In this document: positions 1 through 15,076 of the stretch, piece by piece
Layout: every line of letters begins with the position of its first letter
Numbering within the stretch: the first letter of the stretch is position 1
Assembly: GCA_900708905.1 (NCBI GenBank)
Contig: CAADRB010000008.1
Coordinates: 4,087,033 to 4,151,032 of the forward strand
Length of the DNA: 64,000 nt
Origin: Hymenolepis diminuta
Lineage: Eukaryota; Platyhelminthes; Cestoda; Cyclophyllidea; Hymenolepididae
Reading direction: 5' to 3'
Made by a program: the position numbers and the translations under genes
Notes under the pieces: model-generated
Told to the model about the DNA's origin: nothing
The model's input: only the letters and a program-made list of their open reading frames with translations
The model's database searches: none

Positions 1-3000
1 ATTAATTTTGACGGATGAATATGAAGTTCTTGATGCGACAGTTGCTGTTAGTCTAGAGAAAGAAAGCGGTATGCATTAAAAGGACTCAAAGCGTTAGAGG
101 ATCGGGTAAGATAAGGTAGTGGTAGGATTGGTAGAAAGAGAGATGATGGTTTAAACAGATGGTAAAACAACAGCAAAATATTTGTGATTTAAGGGTTGGC
201 AAGTGCGGTTAAAATGTTTTAAGAATACGGCACCACACATTTCAAAGGTTTCTGGAAAGCCACCCAAATTTATAATGAATATGCTGATCTATGCGCTCAT
301 CAAACATTGCGAGGATGAAGTTGACTAACCAAGAGACAAAAGTGTATTTACTCAATGTCAAGGACTGTTTGTAGGTTAGAGGTCTTTTCGAACACTTAAT
401 AAATGAGCCTCAACGCGCCGTCGGTTTGATAAAAGCACTTGGAGCGAATTCCACGGCACACTGAGAAGGAGAGCGTTGCATAATGTGGAAAACATTCAGA
501 TTCTGAAAGTAAGTCGTCATGAAAGAAATGCAGACTTCGTGTAGATAAACATGGGAGGGAAGAATTTGCAGCGTTGAAATAATGAAATGATTTCACTAGA
601 AATCTAACCTTGAGTGGAATGTAGTGGACTTTACAGCAATGGGGTTGTCAAGAGTTACAAATGTAGTGAGAAGTTATGGCAAATGAATCATCTCAATCCA
701 AAGGCTAATCAACTTTGAACACCTGACACCATCCTGTTAGATACTTAAGTTTGAATTTTGAAATATTAGATCATAATAAAGCGGAATGCGCCAACTGAGG
801 AAGAAACGAAGTCAAATGATTTCAAAATTCAAGTTTAAGGATTTTCAACGTTATCTGTCGAACCACATATTAATTTAAAGCGTTTTTATGCGAAATTATC
901 ATTTTAAGTTTAAATGGCTATGTAAATTTGTCGCGATCGCTGCATTTCACCCGTAGCACAGAAGTAGGTTATTAGTTGTCAATTTTTACCCGTTCTATTG
1001 CGATGACTCAGATATTTGCTTGAAATCTCTAATGCCCGCCAGTTTTAAGACACTTCGTGCAAACGCTTGCTTCTCTCTCTCTACATTCCTATACTGAATT
1101 ATATTATCTTCCTCTATGATTAATATATTTCAGGCAGTTCATTAAAGCTGCGAGAGCTCAGATCCAGATGAAGAAGGAAGACTAGTAACCCTACGAAAGC
1201 CTCTCTGCGTCACTTTATTAAGTCAAACCTATATATATGGATCCCGGAAATAGAAGCCACTGATAAGCCATTAATGCAACGGTGAAGATATCTCTTTTCC
1301 AAATATGAGTACAAAAGAGTAGAAATCGGAATAACCGAATGATAGAGAATCTATTTCTGTTCAAGGAATTTTCATGAATTATGCGCAGACACAGAAAATA
1401 TTCGTTTTTCTTCCGATCAGTAACATTGTATTTATGAGATATAAGGTTACACAAAATAACTAGGCCAATCTATTGTTTCACCTTGTTCTACACATCTGTT
1501 ATTATCCATTACAGCCCAAATTGGAAGGTCACAGTAGCAGCCGATGCTATTCAAGGACTGTCTGAGCATTAACATCCCATGTAATTTATTTGTTCGTGTT
1601 CCACAATTAGATTCTCTCGACATTACACCCTAAAGAAGAGGCAATTCTCTTCAGTTGGACTAATTTTAGAGCAGGACTAAGTTAGGATCGTCATCTTAAT
1701 GACCAATCGGAGACAACATCCATACCCAAATCAGAAGATTAAGAGTTGAATGATGAGCAGGGGTATATTTGCTTCATCTATGAAAATAATATATTTCCCA
1801 AAAATAGTTCTCATTTGTAAGACCCTTTATTTTCCACCTCTAAATTCCCTTTTATTCGAACGAATTCACTTATATAAGGCTGTAAAGGGGCATAATATAA
1901 GTCGACCTATCGATACGAAAACGTGTGTCTTGTTTTGACATGATGATTTGGGTTATTTTGTTCTGTAGTGATGTTAGATTGCACTTATAATTAGTGCAAT
2001 TTCTCAGGGAATCTAAGACTCGGTTACGGTATCCATCAAAAAGTGCAGATCATAGCAATATTGGACCACCGTAAAGGATAGGAGAGGGAGATACGATCAC
2101 AATCAAGGTTTAAAAGAGGATGAAAACAGGCTTACAGTAAAATGACCGAGTTGGATCCTCTATTTTGCGTCCTTTGTGAATCGCACAGAAACCAATAGAG
2201 GGTCATCCTTAGAATAGAGTGGACGTATTTGTCAACATATGTGCCTTCCGATAATGATATGTCTTTGTGCATTGTTCATGGAAATTGATATTTCTACATC
2301 GATGTCCCCTAAATTATGGTCTTTTTAAGTAATCCCATTCTTATTTACAAAAAAACTGGATTTGATCATGAAAAAGTCACCTTTTCCATTTTATTTGGAA
2401 ATTTGGAAAACTCTCAGTAGGATATAAAGATACCAGAACCGATATTTATATAGTATAGCAATTTTAATTTCATAAGTTGAATTGATCTCCGATTTCGATT
2501 AGTTTTTTGGTTGCTTTAGCTATAATCGATTGGTCTCTTTTAAATGTCAACTGAATTCTTTTGCTCCTTTATTCTATCACCACGACAATTTCTTTTATCT
2601 CTCTAGCAGAAATTCTGTTTGGGTAGGAATCATGTCTGCCTATGCTAATCAGAATCAATTAAGATTATTAATTGTTATTGTTATTCATACCTGCCAAAAG
2701 CGTTTATTTGTAGTACCTTATAAAATTGCGCAGGTTATTAGCTGAGTTCTATTCTCCATTTTATTTATTACCTTGTATTTGCATGAGTATTTTATTATGA
2801 AGTTTTTTCTATATTCGCAGAGAAATGTAGATTCCCGAACATTGCACATCTGCCATCACCTAATCATACAAACTAGTAACAATAGGCTGCGCCACTACCA
2901 CTTTTAATTTTCATAAATGATGACATATTCTATTTCTTGGTATACCATAAAGAGAATGATATCACCCATTATAAACTTAATATGTATGTCTGTTAAAATT

Positions 3001-6000
3001 TTGGTGTTCGTTATTCTTTTTGGACAAACGGATGCAAAACTACAGCAGTAGACACATAACATAGGGAAAGAGCAGGAAGATTTAATCAGTGGGTTTCATA
3101 TTTTATTGTTTCCTTCTTAGCTCAGAAGAATTTGTGAGTCATTTTCCCAACATATCCCTTGAAGACACTTGCAATAAATTTTAAAGATGACATTTCGGTA
3201 TGTGACGTAGCAACTAACCCAGTGTTTGAAAAGATGTAAAGCAACTTGAGGACCTGGAACTCTTGTTGTTCGTTAAGCCCGCTGAATGGTGATGGAAGCA
3301 ATAAAACAAAGGTATTTCTTTCTTTTCTGCACATATTTACCAACAATTTTTACCTCCATACGTAACCATTTTTGCCTGATTTCTCTTGCTTTAACACACT
3401 AGGAGAAATTTACTAACACTTAAATTTGGCAGAGACGTGCCCGTTAATCACCGTGCTAACGACGCAATGATGTCTTGAACACCTGATCCCTAGAGAGTTA
3501 CTGCTTCGCACATATCAATACAAACGTTCTATCGCCCATTTATAGCTTTTACTATGACTTAGGTTGGCTTAGAAGTTGACTTATAACGACCTAACTCAAA
3601 TGTCTAAAACTTCCCTTATCTATGGTACTATGACACATTGGCCTATTGAAAGGACAGTAGTGGTAAAAAATTTAACCTAAAATGCTTCATTTTATGAGAC
3701 TGCTTGACCTCAGAGATATTTATCGCGTCTCCACTGCCAAAATTAGAAGCCTTAATTCCCTTGTGTGACCCCAATTTCCTCTGTTGAACTATCATACGTC
3801 ATCGAGTATTTAGAATGCTTAGCTCTGAAGTGATCTTTGCTAGGTTCTAGTGACATTATTTCCCAGCTGTGTTCTCTATTTTCTGGGTTCTGGATAGTCA
3901 GGGGTTATAAAAGTAACCTGATACATACCTGCTTACCTCTTTTAATTAATCTTGAGGAGAACTGTTAAAGACTTAATGGTGTTAAATGAACTGTGGAAAT
4001 AGAAGGAATAGGTGGCGAGTAACCCACTTCAGTTTATTAATCAAAATATTAAGTTTATTTCTTTTCGAGCGACGTCAGCCTTGTACGATCGTCGATGTTT
4101 CTGCAGGGTGACTGACAGTTGTGAGGGCTTATATGCACACATCTGGATAACCTAAGTGGAATGTTGCTGTCAATGTCTAATCTTTCTCGATTGCCAGGTG
4201 CTTATTAATACTTGCTATGTTGGACATTAAATATTCAATATTCTGAGCCTATTCTGTGCTAAGCTAAAGCCGTAAACCGCGGAATGTCGTGTGAGATCAT
4301 TTACTTTCCCGCTTCCTGGAAGAAAACAATAGATTAAAGCAGCAAAGCCGACTCATTTTTATTAAAAAATACCATCAATAAGCACTGAACATCGTAGACA
4401 AGCTGCAACCTACGGAGCGAATAGCGAAAGTTGAATGTTGGAACATAAATTGCCCATTAAGTAAAAACTGTACGAGCCCAGTCCAAAAATCCAAATGAAT
4501 TAAGACTGTTACTACCTGTATCTTTTTTATTCCCTTGCAATATCGTTTATTATTCGATGTCCGTTGATTCCCAGAATTAAAAAATGTAAAATTTTTGTTT
4601 TGCTGTGGCTAATGATAATAATAATGATTCTATCTTAAAAAGAGAAGGGATTGGAATTAAATAAAATATTCAAAGAACTAACGTACTAAATGAACTCGAA
4701 TAAAACTTATGCAATGTAAGACTTATCAATAATTCTGCTATTTTGTATGAAAGTATGATAATAGTTAAGCGAAAGTAAAAAGCGATGCAGGATCAAACAC
4801 TTGTGAATTAAAGCAGAAAATTGATGCGAACACAGGCCTTATTTACGGAATTCAGGTGTGTAAATGTATGTCGAAGAACCTACGACGCTACTCGTTTTCT
4901 TGTAATGCTCTCTATCGTATTTTATATAATATTTCTCGATATTCTTCTGGAAATATATTTACTTGTCATTGGTTTCCCGGATTAATTTTCAATTTAAAGT
5001 TCCCACTATTTTACGGGTTGTATTCTAAGTTATATTAGAAAACCTTCGAAATCTTAATTACACTATTACATAACAACTTTCGTGATCGAATGGGGGCCCA
5101 ATTGTACTATTGATAATAATATAATTAAGGGTCAGTTTGCGGGCATTAGAGCTAATTTATGTTATCCAACCACTTTATAAGGAATACAAACAATGAATTG
5201 ACTTACCCGATCAACCAGATAATTCTGTAAATATTTGATTTCATCATTTGTTGGTATGCTGATGTACTGTTATTTGCTATTTACTATTTCTCATCATCAT
5301 ATTGAAATCCCAGAGTTCGTCAGCTTGTAGATTGCACAATATTGGTGATCTATTCACCAACACTTTCTCATCTCAGACATATTTGCGAAGAGTTGATAAC
5401 ATCCAGTACATTTGAGATAATACCCGATTTTTGTATTTCCTCATTTAGAATACGATAAGGGCGTGCTTTTTAAAACAGAGAGAGCACTTTTTACGTCGCA
5501 GATCGGTAAAATAAAAAAGGAAAATTTAATGAGAAAATCAAATTATTTTGTATAAATTGATTGTAAAATCTGAAAAATTTCGATACCTCTATTGAAGCCA
5601 ATAGAATCACATATCCCTTTATTTTCGTAGATTTATGGAAATATAAGTCTTACATCTTCCCTTTTCGCTGGACCCATTCAAGCTTCTAGGTCTTAATTAA
5701 ACAATTTTGGTAGTTCGTCCTCTTAGCATTTCAAGAAAATTCTGTAGTTAAAAAGTCTATAAAACCACATCGAAGAAAGCAGGCATACGGTTAATTCTAG
5801 AATATCGGGACAATGAACTCTATTCATTAAACAAAATAGGAGAACCTAATGAATTTAGACGTCAGCGCACTTCCAATTCCATGACTTCACTTTCCCTTCT
5901 ATTTTCTTTATTCTTCTCTTCCTTTAAATGATCTCCCGTGAGTAAAATCTGTACACGTAGCAAGAATCAAAGGATTATCAATACTAGAGAGTTCTAATAA

Positions 6001-9000
6001 ATTACATTTCCAACCTCTCCGGGAATTGTGATGGTCTATGTATCACTTATGTCACTAATTCCCCATAACTACTTTTCCTTTCATCGAACTGTCTAGACCC
6101 GTAGTTACGTAAACGATGGCGAGATTGATGATTGGAGATGAAAGTAACCAGGGATAAGAGGTTCGACCACTTCGTCGTTTTATATAAGGACAAAATTTAC
6201 ATAGAAATTAGGGAATAAAGATAGGTGTTAATTGATGGTTGGAGATATGTAGACGCTTCAAAACACTCTAATCGGTGATGGCAGCCATCACTGTCTGGAC
6301 ATGTCTTGCTCAATCAATTTCGATAAGTCAGCAATAAATTAAGAGAACTGCATACCCACTTCCTCTCATTCTATGACCCACTAAATTGAATTTTATGTTT
6401 CCTAAATCTATTATCATCAAAACTCCAGCTAGTATTAATAAGTGGCATGCATAGAGACTCCTGTAATGAACCAGAGACGTATGTCCTTATGATCTCATAT
6501 GCCAATCAGGAATGGGTGTAATATTTAACCATCCAGTCATTTTCTACTCTTTTCATGAGTGCCTCTTCTCTACCCGGAAGAAGAGCCAACAAGCCTCCGA
6601 GGATCTGCGAATACGACTGAGAAGCCCTAATGATGGACCAACTACACAGGCTGTATGGGACTTCAGCTGTTTACGTACGAACACTTATATCACAATACAG
6701 TATGTACCTTTTCTCAATCAAACTCCTATTTTACTCATGTTACTTATAAAATTGGTTTATTCTTTGAATTTGTTTAAAGTGGAAGAAGATTTATTAAAAT
6801 CCTCTACTTGATTTGGGAGTACGGACTTAAATTCTCTCTTGGGACTCCTAAATATATGAATTATAATTTTGAGTTCAGGAAACGTGTCTGCATACAGTGG
6901 AGGAGCTCACCAATTTAATGTTTCATGAATCATCTGCAAAACCTTGTGTGGGCGGATACCGCTTTTTACAACTGGACGAAGGTGCAAAGTCATTTTCGCA
7001 TTAGAGCTTGTCTGAACACAATCTTACTCTCTTTTCATTGTAACGTGGACGTGGAGACTATTCGTGTTAGGCTGATAAATCTAAGGTGATTTAGGCTAGC
7101 ACTTGAAGATTAAGTGGAGGTGTAAGTGTGAGTATTGCGACTCCTAAGCAATTTGTTGGGAAATGATTTTCCCAATGAATGAAATGGGAATGAATTCTTA
7201 AGCTCCTCCGATGAAACGTTCGCGTTCTGGTACTCCGCTGTCAGCCCACCTTTGCGAGACGGTTGATCTTACCTTTGAACTTTTTTGAACCACAGAATAC
7301 TCACAATAATGAGGAGGAAAGCGTAAGCAAATTCAATCAATATGACAAGACAATCCTTGGTTTTGACAGTTCGATCATGACAAAGCTCCCAACAATATGT
7401 TTCCGTATTTTCAGAGGTCGAAATCAAATCTTACCGAAATTTGCATGTTTAGCAGAATTTAATTGCAAATTTTAAAATAATGCTGCTACAATAGTATAGA
7501 GATAATTATTCCACAAATATTGCGAATATGGATGAATAAAAACGTCCAGTTTCTGGATGGACACTAAATTTAAACAGTTATCTCTGAAACATTTCATTTC
7601 CAATCTTGATTTTGATCATGATTACTTTTCATGCTTTATGGGATCTTTCGATACTGTAGCTTGTCAGGACACAGTAATGTATGTTAGTTTTTTCACATTT
7701 ACCGCCGAGTATTACTGAAATTTGAAAAAAAAACCATATCAATAAAAACGATCCATCTACGTTAACTTACTTCAAGTTTAAACATGTGGTTCCTTTTGAT
7801 CTTGGTCAACTCACTTCATTAGAAATAAACTTTTCTATAATCAATGGGGCATCTCGGTTTAAAATGATGAATTCTACTGATTCAAATAAAATCTTCTGGT
7901 CTAACGTTTTTGATAATGAATTTATAAAGACTTAATGTGTGCGTGGGATCATGGGGATTAAGGAGCCCAAATTATTACACATGAGTGCTAGCAATAAATA
8001 AATGATATTCCCCTCTTGCGAGTTAAATAATGCATTATGACACAGATGGTTGCGTAGAGATTAACGTATTCGTCTGCAAACCCAAAGATGGCCAACCAGA
8101 CTGGATAAATCTGGTGCCGAAATTCGAATTTCTTACCTGAGATGATTCATGATACTGCACCTCGATCCAAGCTGGACGTTTGAAAACGCTTTCCTGAACA
8201 AGGTTCTAGCTAGCCGGAAGTTGGGAAATTTACTCAGTCACATAAAGAAAATTAGATTATTTTACAATGTTTTCTCGAAAGCTTCATAGAACATCTACAA
8301 TGTTTAAATAAAGCACTCTATTTATGTACAAATTGGATTACGAGATTGATAGATTATCTGGTCGGCCAGTAATGTGGTATCGGGAAGACTTCAATCCTAA
8401 TGTTAGAGGGGAGGACTCTACTGGAAGATTTTTCAGTCTACTCAGAGCAGTGAAAATTCAAGATAAAAGAGAAGAATTTAAAGTGTTTTCTTTTCTTATT
8501 GAAGTTGATATAGGGACTCAGAAGACCTAATAACTGCACGCCTTGACTCGATCACATATGAGAATATTGCGTTTCTTACGGTTGCTAAGGAAAGGAAGGA
8601 AAGTCACGTACACCTGAGTCATCGTTTCTCAAAGGGAGTCTATCAGGTAGCCATACTCCGGGAGACTGGATACCAAAAATATGGAAATGTAATAACCGCA
8701 TATACTCCTGGAATCCAGTTTGACTATCTGCTTCTACCTTTGCCCTCTTCTCTCTATTTCATTCAACTTCAGATTGGAAAATGAAAGCGTTTTACAGTTT
8801 TACCTATTTATCTTTGGTCTTTTTTCTATGATCATTAAGACTGTAAAATATGCTTGAATATTCTGATTTATCCGAATATTCAATTCTATTAAATTCCCTT
8901 ATTTGTGAAAAGTTAAAACTAATAGCTGTTGCATCTCTCAGTATTTTACCTAAGGGACGCAAAAATTTATTTTTCATTGGATATTAGTCAAAATGTCAAT

Positions 9001-9938
9001 TTTTCCAATGAGTGGATTTTTGCGCTCTCTTATTGGTAAAAAGTACAAACCTATATTCATTTACTTTTTCATTTCTTTGACTCACCATTTTCGGTTATAT
9101 GAGAACTCAAACTGCTGAATGTCAACATTCTTTCTATTTTCACATGTTCATTTATATTTCAGCGGGAAAAATCCACTTCAGACCCTATGATTTAATGGAA
9201 ACCGTTACTAAATTGGATTTTTATTAATTTAGATTAATTGTTAACTTTGTTGTCTTGCCATGTGTTCGAACGCGTAAAACTTTGCCAAGCCTTTTTAGGG
9301 GAAGTGTTTTCTAAAGCTTATTTTGGTGGAATGGAGATATCTGACTAGAAAACTGAAATTCTTTCATTTCCCTACCTGACATTAAAACAGCAGTGTTACT
9401 GAATATTCCAAAGTGCATTGATGTATACTAAATCATTTTCTACCCATTTATAACTCGGCATTTTGAAAGCTTATTTTACCAAATTAGTGTAATTAATGCT
9501 GAAGCCTGAAAAGTTGGGATTAACATGTCCCTGTACAAAATTAATGTGTGGCGCGTCGATGCATTCACTAATCATTGAAGCAGTCATAATACGGTTTATT
9601 GGTTAGCAGTTATTTGTCGATTATGATATTCCAAAACGACCAATCGGACACCACTTAATTGAACTCAAGTACTTGAAGTATAAGGGTTTCATCCTAATAG
9701 AGAATTAGTTGGATACTCTAACTAATACAGTTGAAATTTGGAAAAAATAGAGCAAATAATATGTGCATTCATTAGTCATAACTAAACTAAATTCTCAACT
9801 CAAATATTTCAAAATATCGAAAAAGACCATTCGCATAATTTCTTGTTAGTATACAAAAAGAAATCACAATAAATTTTATACAATAATGATGATAAAATCG
9901 ACGTTATTCTTCAGTGGGAAGGGAAATCTCTCGTGCGC
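1..9938. other. Intergenic stretch, no gene recognised
   Basis: AT-rich sequence with no exon chain, tRNA-like or transposase signal that I can support. The longest open frames (6512-6811 and 8324-8530, both plus) match no family I know and lack convincing splice or promoter context. The part nearest the calmodulin-like gene (below 9939) should include its 3' untranslated region, but no clear AATAAA on the minus strand could be assigned there. Confidence 0.55.
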
Positions 9939-12900
9939 TCATTGTGAAGATGAAGTACCCTGTTCATTGGATGGTTTATCGAGGATCATTTTCTTGAATT
10001 CTAAAGTATAATCAAAGGTTATTCAAATATATCAAATAGATTTGTGTGATTTGTTTACTAAATATATTTAAGTAGCCAATTTTGCATACCTTCGAAAGTA
10101 ACTCGTCCATCACCATCTCTATCGGCTTCTGCAAGAATATCGGCAGCTTCGCTTCCTGAAATTCAGTAAAATGCATATTTTTTGACTCAGTAATAAACCG
10201 GATTACCGTCTGAGTGGCGGACGCCCCTTAATGCTACAAAACAAAGGATACTAACAGATCGTCTTAGTAATTGAATGAAATCTTAAATGATGCAAGCATA
10301 AGCAACTTAACTATATTTATTTGGTTGGATTCCATGAAATCATAAATATAGATTGTTTTCTTTAAATTAAATTTTAATTTTAAAGTGTAGTGATCTACAA
10401 TGTTGCCAACTGTTGAAACTGGAACTTTGATTATCTTCAAATTTAAGTATCTCCAAGTTAACTGACCTGACTTCAAGTGTTTCCGTTGTGGCATCGGTCT
10501 TAACTGAATTTGTATTTGCCCCAGTTTTAATTATTCGTGCCCATTATGAACCCTGCGTTTTGGCCTCATTTTTAGTGCAACCAACTCAGTTGGACCAAAA
10601 TACCTTCTGTTCCCTGAAAACTACTTTGATTGATTTATAGTTTGGAATCCATTGCAGCATACACCCATTTCAAATGACCTCTTTATTATGCCAATTCATG
10701 AGCCGACTTCTATCAACGGATTTACACCTCCTCAACTTCACTAAATCTGGAGTTATCCTAACTGTACCAATAAGTAAGTCAGCTTGAACTCGCAGTTTTT
10801 TACTTTACTGCTAAACTCACTAGGGTAACATGAAATCTTCACTTACCTTTTTTATGTCTCTACAATAATCAATAATTCCATCAATAATTTTTCATATCTT
10901 CAACTCTATCTCTGCTGACCCCTACCCAATAAAGCCCTACTCACCTCAGAGTAGGAGACTAATTAAAACCCCAGTGTCTAGAGTTTCAGTAAATAACCCC
11001 TTGGCACTACGCAAGTTGAATGAATTAATGTTGAAATTCTCCTTTTGACTTCGTTCAACAATATGCAATAAAAGGTACCACCTTACTTAGAGCGTGTGAA
11101 ATTTTGTATCAAATTAATAGGCCGAAACATCAAAGCTATCCATGTCTGACCTATAATCAACTCGAAATGCCGTGCTTATCATCGTCTTAAGACATAGCTT
11201 TTAATGGTAGAATTGGTATTCTGTATTACTATGTATAATTATAATTCGTCTTTAATTTCGTTTCATTTTTTAATTATCGATTTGGTATCGAAAATTCTAG
11301 ATTTCGTTTGCTAATTGAAACTGGTCATTTTATTGGTCTCATTGAAATAGGCGCCAAAAGATATAAAACGAAAACACAAGTGTATATCATCTTTATATTC
11401 TTCACCAAAACCGTCTTTGATTTAAGTATGACTGCAGTCTTCAAATCACAGCAAAATGGTTTTAGCTAATCTGAATGGTCAAAATATTTAATCGGAATAT
11501 TGAGTAAACTAATTAAATTAAACGTACCGGTAACTTCTACACCCATTTGCTGAAGAACAGTTTGAAGTTCGGCAGAAGTTATGTATCCATCGTTATCCTA
11601 AATAACAAAAACCATTCGGCTTAAGTCAATGCTAAGATGGTTTAAGAAATAGGCCATAAAAACCGATTAATTAATTAAGTCTGTTTGAATTTCAAAAACG
11701 AAAAAACCCATTATTAGATTGAATGCCTAAACATATCTGAGAAATCGTTGATACAAAAGTTTATAGGCAAATCCAAAAACATCAAAAGTGAAAGTGCACA
11801 GCCTGAGTCCAAAGATCAACTTTGGTAAGAGTACTTTCTACTTCTACTCGATCTCCTTCTATTAACCCCAATCTGAGTGCTTTATTGTTCTCTACATTCA
11901 GATGCCTTACCACGATGAAGAATTATATTTCTTGTCTTATCATGGACAATAATAACGGTTTGCCAATTATTATCAAATCTACGAAAATACATATTATGAA
12001 CCACATTAAAAAGTTTTTAAGTAAATTTGTGGCCTTCTATTGTTCTTAGGATAATACTCGGGAATAGAAACAAAGACGTTGCAAGAACGGATCGAACTAA
12101 ATGGATTTCGATCCGTTTCCGATCAGGATTTCATGGCAAGATCATAAGAAGCTACAGTTAAAAATGAATATTATAAGAAAAAGCTTAACCAAATATGGAG
12201 AAGAGCTAATATCTTAATCACTTAATGTTGAAAACTAAATCAGAAATGATTGATCTAAAATTTTCTCTTAATGTAATATATATGCTTAATTATTTTAACA
12301 GTGACTTATAAATGGTAATTAACTTCAAGTATTAATTGCGAAAAATTCGGAAATATTTAATTACTCTACCTTGTCAAAAACTCGGAAAGTTTCTTGTAAC
12401 GTTGCTGCATCGGGAGTGGAAGTCAGTTCTTTAGCACCAAAACATTCAACGAATTCGTCAAAAGCGATTTGTCCATCGCCTAAATGAAAAAGTTGATGAA
12501 TCAACAGAGAGATTGATTTCATACACCCATTTAAACTAACCATTAATATCCACTTGGCTCATGAGCAGTTTTATTTGTACAGAAGAGGGATCTAAACTGA
12601 CGACGCTGAGAATTTGGGCGAACTCATCTCTGCTAATTGTACCGTTTCCGTCTGTGTCAAAGCAGTTGAAAATATCTCGTAGCTCTTAATTATAAAAGAA
12701 TTTAAAAGATAGGTTCAAGTAAAAATATTACTGGTAATTGAAACAAGTAGGCGGCAAAGACAGATAGGAATTAAGTATTTAAAAATAAATAATATTAAAT
12801 AAGTTTATGTTACAACAAACTGTTTTATCTTAAGAAGTTTAGAAATGATTAATGAGAACTCTGGTGCCATTATTATGTTAAGACCTGAATTAGCATCACT

Positions 12901-14954
12901 TAAATGCTTTTGACAAACAGACTTGAAGGATGTAATGGGATGGTGGAAAAAAGTCCCTAATAACGGCTTTACTAGTCATTCAGTTCTGATCAGTGATGTT
13001 ATTAACTCAGACACCTAGGAAGAGATCCTAAAGATTTTATATCATACCGTAAAGTCATTATTTAAGGTAGTTACGAACTATTAAAAACGAAGTGTAAAAA
13101 ACTTGATGACTTCTGAGTTCTAATGAAGAGAGTCTCTTTCAGTGTTCCGAATTTTATTCTTTGCTTCTTCCCTTTATTTAAACTATTCTTATTCTATAGA
13201 TTATAAAAACTTATACTTTTGTCACTAGGAGAAAGTAACAATTGTTACAATTTTTTAAATTACTGGAAGATAAATGCCTTACTCAAATGCTTACTTGTCC
13301 AACATAAGCATTTGAAATTACATAATCAATATTATGCATGTGAATGACGTCATTTTGACATGGACACCAATCAGTACCTGAATGGTCATCTAATGAAATA
13401 ATGGCACTTGATGGTAGCATATCAAATGAAGTTGATTTGGTATCAAAAATGTCAAAATATCTTTAAAACGATCTATCTATCTAGTTTTTAGTCACATAAC
13501 ATAGTAATGATCAGTGATAATTTTTTCAACCCCTTTTATTACTCAAAAGTAATCCCCAAGAATTAAATGAAATAGGTTAATTTACCTTCCAACTGACGCG
13601 GAGTTAGATTGTGAGCGGCCTAAAATGGAAAAAAGGAAACAAAATTTACATTTAAATCTCTAATTTTTCTGATCTGTTCTCCTAACTTGGTCCATATGAA
13701 ACTATTTTCGTCAGACTAAAAAGGGCTATTTTGGTGGGGTTAAAAATATTTTATTTCCAAAGAGGAATATGCCCAATCATCTCATTATACGTCAAATTTT
13801 AATGGAGGTATTTAGTTAAAACGTTTTATATCTGCTGACAACTTATTCACAAAACACAGAAATCATTGAAATAAATGTCAATAACTTGGAATTCTCTGCC
13901 AAGAGTTATTAAGTTTCTTTATATACGATCGCTTAACTTTACTTCTAATAAATGTTGAATAATTGGTATATGTTAATATTACCCGCTACAGTTTATAAAT
14001 ATTATATCAAACTCTTCTAAAATACCGCTTATACCATGAAGCCTGATCAATTTACAATGAAAGCAAATTTAAACAGACCACAAATAGTCCAGAAGAATTT
14101 TAGTACCTTCATAAAAAACATAATTTCATATAAAATTGTGGTCTGTTTAATGTGGGAATACAAAAATACAAACGAATGCAAACTTTTATTTAGTGTAGAT
14201 TTCATTCAAGTGTCCTCAAACTTTAGAGAGGAGTGAAAGAAATACTTTTGAATGTATTTAACACTATGAAGGTCTTTAAGTTAAAAAGGCTCAATTTTTA
14301 CTTAATTTAAATAGAGCTCCTGGTCTCCAGACTGAAACTTACCAATCGCCTCATTAAACGATAATTTAAAAGCTCTACATTTCCTTATACGGATTATGTC
14401 TTTATTACAACATTTAAATCAAATTGACTAAATAAACAAAATATTACTATTAAAATTCCACATAATTAAGCATGAACATAATACTCATTCTTCCTAATAC
14501 TACGAATGTATCACAAAATATTCTTCAATTTGAGGTAAGCTTAAAATTGTGTAAATTTTTTTTAAAAAATCATTTTTATTTACATTTTTCATAACTTTAA
14601 TTCTCACTACCATTAACTTCAATGGCGGAGTTCGGCCTGAAAATTGTGATCAAAGACACGTGCGTCACTAACCAAGTGTAAGAGTATTGATTTTAACTTA
14701 TTAGTCATAATGTGAAATCAATAAAATTCAAAACATGGAAAGTGAGTGAAAATCAGCAGATATTTTAGCAATTTTCACGCCTGGAAAATTCCATTTCTGT
14801 TCATTTCAGCTATATATGCTCACACTAATTGGTGTTTTTATTAAACTAAGCGAAATATATTGATTTTAACTAATTTGTCATTATTTTAAATCGATACAGT
14901 TAACAATGTAAAAGTATGAGAAAAATGCTATAGAGATAAACATGCACGTACCAT
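9939..14954 (-). CDS. Calmodulin-like four-EF-hand calcium-binding protein, seven exons
   Basis: Predicted cytosolic calcium sensor of 162 residues. Coding exons, in transcript order: 14952-14954 (ATG only), 13586-13619, 12541-12684, 12370-12479, 11528-11597, 10090-10155 and 9939-10000 with the TGA. All introns are GT/AG and every phase matches. The four 12-residue loops are at about residues 22-33 (DTDGNGTISRDE), 58-69 (DINGDGQIAFDE), 96-107 (DKDNDGYITSAE) and 132-143 (DRDGDGRVTFEE); all calcium-ligand positions are canonical, so all four should bind. FRVFDKD before loop 3 is a calmodulin signature. The tail after EF4 is about 18 residues, Ser-rich, and longer than in calmodulin (about 149 residues). 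A first exon holding only the ATG is typical of animal calmodulin genes. Divergence outside the loops makes a calmodulin-like paralogue likelier than calmodulin itself; troponin C is less likely. An alternative first exon lies at 15079-15087. Confidence 0.93.
14069..14150. repeat. Perfect 15-bp inverted repeat in intron 1 of the calmodulin-like gene
   Basis: The left arm TTAAACAGACCACAA (14069-14083) is exactly the reverse complement of TTGTGGTCTGTTTAA (14136-14150), with 52 bases between them. It could form a hairpin in the pre-mRNA or be the remains of a tiny foldback or MITE-like element. No clear target-site duplication flanks it. Confidence 0.8.
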
Positions 14955-15076
14955 AATTTCCTCGTCCGAAAGACAAGTATTCGTATGACAGTAACGAAAA
15001 AATGTCATAACTTGGCGCCGATTCCACAGTTGGAAGATGAGAGGATAATACTAGAGGGCGTATTCACCGCAAACTT

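Noticed and set aside
8324..8530. 68-codon plus-strand open frame of fairly protein-like composition
   Set aside because: No homologous family comes to mind, no exon context, and the length is within chance expectation over 64 kb.
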